DNA from: Syngnathus acus
Lineage: Eukaryota; Chordata; Actinopteri; Syngnathiformes; Syngnathidae
Direction of reading: 5' to 3'
Length of the DNA stretch: 64,000 nt
Assembly: GCF_901709675.1 (NCBI RefSeq)
Contig: NC_051090.1
Coordinates: 682,842 to 746,841, forward strand
Shown here: positions 59,701-64,000 of the stretch, piece after piece
Layout of the letters: each line of letters starts with the position of its first letter
How positions within the stretch are numbered: position 1 is the first letter of the stretch
Translations under genes and position numbers: made by a program
The notes under the pieces: generated by a model
Seen by the model: only the letters and a program-made list of their open reading frames with translations
What the model was told of the DNA's origin: nothing
The model's database searches: none

Positions 59701-60252
59701 ATCGGCAGCGGCCACTACACCGCTTACATCCATATGAGCGACCTGAAAGACGCCGAGCTCCGGCTGCGTGAAAGCCAGCAGCTGCCCGAGACCAAAGACG
59801 CCTGGGACGACAGCGACGGCGAGGTCTCCGTCGGGCGACCCTCCGGCTCTGCTTGCGGCAAAGCACAAAGTAAGAAGGCTCCGGAGTGCGGGCTCGGACT
59901 CTTGGGAGGTCAGCGCAGTCGCACCGGCGTCGAGCAAGAAGAGAGAGCAACTGACGGCGACAAACCGAAGCGGAGAAAAACTCAAAAACCAAATGCTGAA
60001 GTCCAGCTTGAGGCTGGAGAGAAGAGCGGAACAACTTCCAGTGAGGAAGAGCAAGGCTGGAAAGAGCAAGCCTGGAAAGAGCAGGCTTTAAACAATCTCC
60101 TTCAGTACGAAGGCAAATGGCTACTGTTTGATGATTCCGAAGTGCGTTTGTTTGAGGAAAAAGATGTTCTCAGAGCCTGCTGCCTTCAGACCTGCTCCTC
60201 TTCAACACCCTACTTGCTCTTTTACAAGAGAGTAGTCGAGTCGGCACATTGA
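56643..60252 (+). CDS. usp1: Ubiquitin carboxyl-terminal hydrolase 1
   Basis: Nuclear cysteine protease. In vertebrates it acts with UAF1 (WDR48) to remove ubiquitin from FANCD2-FANCI and PCNA, limiting interstrand-crosslink repair and translesion synthesis. Coding exons: 56643-56770, 56894-57041, 57571-57672, 57770-57933, 58158-58795, 58966-59124, 59256-59457, 59553-60252. These total 2241 nt, or 746 residues (human is 785). All junctions are in phase. Catalytic residues by position: Cys85 in GNTCYLNSILQ, His568 in GSGHYTAYI, Asp707 in LLFDDSEV. CxxC pairs in TRCLECES and YFCDACRHY form the fingers. A Lys-rich insertion occupies the 58158-58795 exon. The Gly-Gly used for self-cleavage in human USP1 is kept in GLLGGQRS (residues 632-633). 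The start ATG gives MPGLQSEHVGSPIKRSKLSL, matching the family N-terminus. Confidence 0.96.
56894..57041 (+). CDS. usp1: usp1 exon: catalytic cysteine box
   Basis: Ends LPFVGLLNEGNTCYLNSILQ with donor GTGAAT. The acceptor is a tandem CAGCAG, so the exon may start at 56894 (AA|C AGC TGT) or 56897 (AA|C TGT), adding or dropping one Ser. Confidence 0.94.
57571..57672 (+). CDS. usp1: usp1 exon
   Basis: Thirty-four codons, VLYHCPGLKEGIKSLYKLST to KQCEE; acceptor TTCTGTAG, donor GTTAGC. Confidence 0.92.
57770..57933 (+). CDS. usp1: usp1 exon
   Basis: Reads ELLESFHSLISSVEQLQSNF and ends SPRKVLNTLR, as in the family. Acceptor TTTGTAG, donor GTATCT. Confidence 0.93.
58158..58795 (+). CDS. usp1: usp1 exon: QQD box and Lys-rich insert
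   Basis: Begins QLNPMYEGYLQHDAQEVLQC, a conserved helix of the USP fold. A charged low-complexity insert follows with basic clusters (KRKSDAEMGNAKKKPK, DRKKKKRRK) that may act as nuclear signals, then KKQPSIMSMFRTVGKL, conserved in vertebrate USP1. Confidence 0.94.
58966..59124 (+). CDS. usp1: usp1 exon: first CxxC of the fingers
   Basis: Reads DGLDLMERLFHGQLVLRTRC, then LECESFTERREDFQDISVPV. Acceptor TCTGCAG, donor GTGAGC. Confidence 0.94.
59256..59457 (+). CDS. usp1: usp1 exon: second CxxC of the fingers
   Basis: Reads KTLKWAIGQFASVERIAGED, KYFCDACRHYAEAERSLLFD and EVVTIHLKRFSASGLE. Donor GTGAGT falls inside the Glu codon. Confidence 0.95.
59553..60252 (+). CDS. usp1: usp1 terminal exon: catalytic His and Asp, self-cleavage site
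   Basis: Contains SYKLFAVVMHSGVSIGSGHY, the Gly-Gly codons of GLLGGQRS at 59905-59910, and KWLLFDDSEVRLFEEKDVL. Ends STPYLLFYKRVVESAH and TGA. Confidence 0.95.
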
Positions 60253-60311
60253 CAACAGCACCGTCCGTCCGTCTTCGACCCTGAAATGTACTTTTGTGTA
60301 TATTCTCGGAT

Positions 60312-60317
60312 AATAAA
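60312..60317 (+). other. usp1 poly(A) signal AATAAA
   Basis: Canonical AATAAA 60 bp after the usp1 stop; the 3' UTR would be only about 80 bp. Confidence 0.75.
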
Positions 60318-60493
60318 CGGAACTTTGTGGGCTTAATTGCACTTAGTTGTAAATGTTCATCTTCAAACATCTGTAGCAAAGTTCCCTCAGGTTTTATTTT
60401 GGATTTGAAACCCCTGGATTTTATTTTTTTTAATCAATTTCTATCACTGTCAGTGTACGTTTCGTAGATTTCTCATTAGGTGATTTTTTTTGA

Positions 60494-60512
60494 GGGGGGG
60501 GGGGGGGGGGGG
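60494..60512. repeat. Poly-G tract (19 G) between convergent 3' ends
   Basis: Plus-strand G run lying between the apparent poly(A) signals of usp1 and dock7. Confidence 0.85.
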
Positions 60513-60663
60513 CACTTGGTTAATCTTTACTTTAAGTTTCCTGAAAATGATGTACCATCAAAGTGGTGAATTAAAGCTGACGTATCAATCTAAAGCCGTC
60601 CTTTTTACATCATTTGGATGAGACATAAATGGATCATCAGCCATAGGCATGAACATTAAAATA

Positions 60664-60669
60664 TTTATT
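60664..60669 (-). other. Possible dock7 poly(A) signal
   Basis: AATAAA on the minus strand, about 615 bp downstream of the dock7 stop, in AT-rich sequence. Other AATAAA-like sites are near. Confidence 0.45.
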
Positions 60670-61282
60670 TTGTAAAATATTTCAAATGAACAAAACAGAA
60701 CTACATAAAATTATACATTTTCAGTACCTAACTTTAAAACATTGTTGTTTTAACAAAAATGCGTTAAAGCAATACGATAAATAACTTTGTTTTGCAAATT
60801 TGAATTTCTTCACCACTTCCCCAACTTTCAAGTTGTGAAATGTATTGCTACAACAAAACAATGAAAAAAAGTGCACACATTAAATACAGCTTTTGTTTTT
60901 AAACACATACAATATTAAAAAGACACCTTGACATTGGAAACATTTTTGTGAAAGAATTTGGTGTAAAAAGTTTTTTGGCACTTTTTGGAACCAACGACCA
61001 ACGGGATGTGAACATTCGTGGTACCGGTTGCACAGCGGGCGGAGTCTCGTACGTACCTCATTCTAGCAACGCGGGCAGGTCAAGGTGTCTCTTTAAAATC
61101 AGATCCGCTTGTTCGTCCTGCTTATGTGTAAACAAGTTAAGACACTGGAATGACGTACCAAGTTGGAACACTCGAAGCCTTTTTCAGTAACAAACACTGT
61201 GACCCATTGTGAACACGCTGCTATTTACACTGGAGAATAAATTAATATTGCATCTTCTGGTGTGCGTGTACCCTCTTCATCT

Positions 61283-63328
<2,046 letters not shown>

Positions 63329-64000
63329 CTGTTGACAAGAGACAAGATTTTGAAGTGCTACATGAAAACAGGAATGCAAACTACATCACAACACATTTGT
63401 GTTTCTGTACAAAGTGTGAAATAGAACTTCAAGGAGTCAACCGCGACCCCGTTCCACAAAAGTTTGCCTCATAACTGCAGTACAACCAAAGTAACATTAG
63501 GTTGCCGTTTGTGTATTTGCGACATTAATTTCATCTCAAAAAAAGTCAATGCATGTCTCCTGTTCCAACAAGTGCCAATCCCCTTTTTGTGCAAGCATCT
63601 TGGATGAGAACATTTAGGTCAAACCTACTTGGCTGTTTTAGATCTAATGCATGCCAGCCAAGTGATATTGACTGGCAGCTACAAAGATTTGTAACAAAAA
63701 ACAATGACTAATTGTAGTGCCTCAAGATCCAGGCAACAATTGACTGAATTGATACGAGTTGAAATTGTGACTTTGCCATTTTGATCCAAGACAACTGTAG
63801 CCATACTCAATGTCGCAAAGTCAACTTGTGTGGGACGGAAGGCTGTGGAACACAAACTAGACTGTCGTGCTTAAAGGAGCCACAGCTCGTCAACAATAAA
63901 CAACCCACATGTACTAACTACTATATCAACCAGCAACATATAAATTCAGGAAATATCTTGTCACGCATTTACTGACGAGGTGGCAAGTTCTTCTTAAAAC

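Noticed and set aside
63329-64000. Angptl3-like gene nested in dock7
   Set aside because: In human ANGPTL3 sits inside a DOCK7 intron, but no fibrinogen-like or coiled-coil exon is visible in this piece of intron.

Overview
This window is vertebrate nuclear DNA, most likely from a ray-finned (teleost) fish. Genes are split into many short exons with GT..AG introns. CA/CT microsatellites are dense, and fish-type tRNA-derived SINEs and hAT-like and TA-flanked DNA transposon remnants lie between genes. The exon peptides match vertebrate LRP8, KANK4, USP1 and DOCK7. Percomorph affinity is only a guess, from the look of one SINE.

Layout: (1) 71-13181, + strand: the 3' two thirds of lrp8 (ApoER2), from inside the YWTD propeller to the stop. 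(2) 13182-19254: lrp8 3' UTR or flank with a 110-bp CT microsatellite and a pair of 66-bp hairpin sequences. (3) 19255-27021, - strand: the whole coding region of kank4 in nine exons (about 1392 residues), with one giant exon. (4) 27022-56642: about 29.6 kb without a recognisable gene. It holds a 5.2-kb hAT-like insertion built as a giant inverted repeat (36416-41620), a V-SINE-like element, a second SINE, a third tRNA-like element and simple repeats. (5) 56643-60252, + strand: complete usp1 in eight coding exons (746 residues). (6) 61283-63328, - strand: the last seven coding exons of dock7, which runs off the right edge.

Genes are in two convergent pairs, lrp8> <kank4 and usp1> <dock7. From general knowledge of the human map, KANK4, USP1 and DOCK7 are neighbours at 1p31.3 while LRP8 lies several Mb away at 1p32.3. 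The kank4-usp1-dock7 block therefore looks ancestral and lrp8 is brought beside it here. The genes do not form a pathway: lrp8 is a reelin/apoE receptor, kank4 a talin-binding adhesion and cytoskeleton scaffold, usp1 a nuclear deubiquitinase of FANCD2/PCNA, and dock7 a Rac/Cdc42 exchange factor. All exon joins given were checked by hand for splice dinucleotides and reading phase.

The most unusual object is the 36416-41620 insertion. It has an exact 8-bp target duplication, arms of about 2.4 kb in inverted orientation, and ten regularly spaced hairpins of about 90 bp (pitch about 236 or 302 bp), with a tRNA-like module in each arm.
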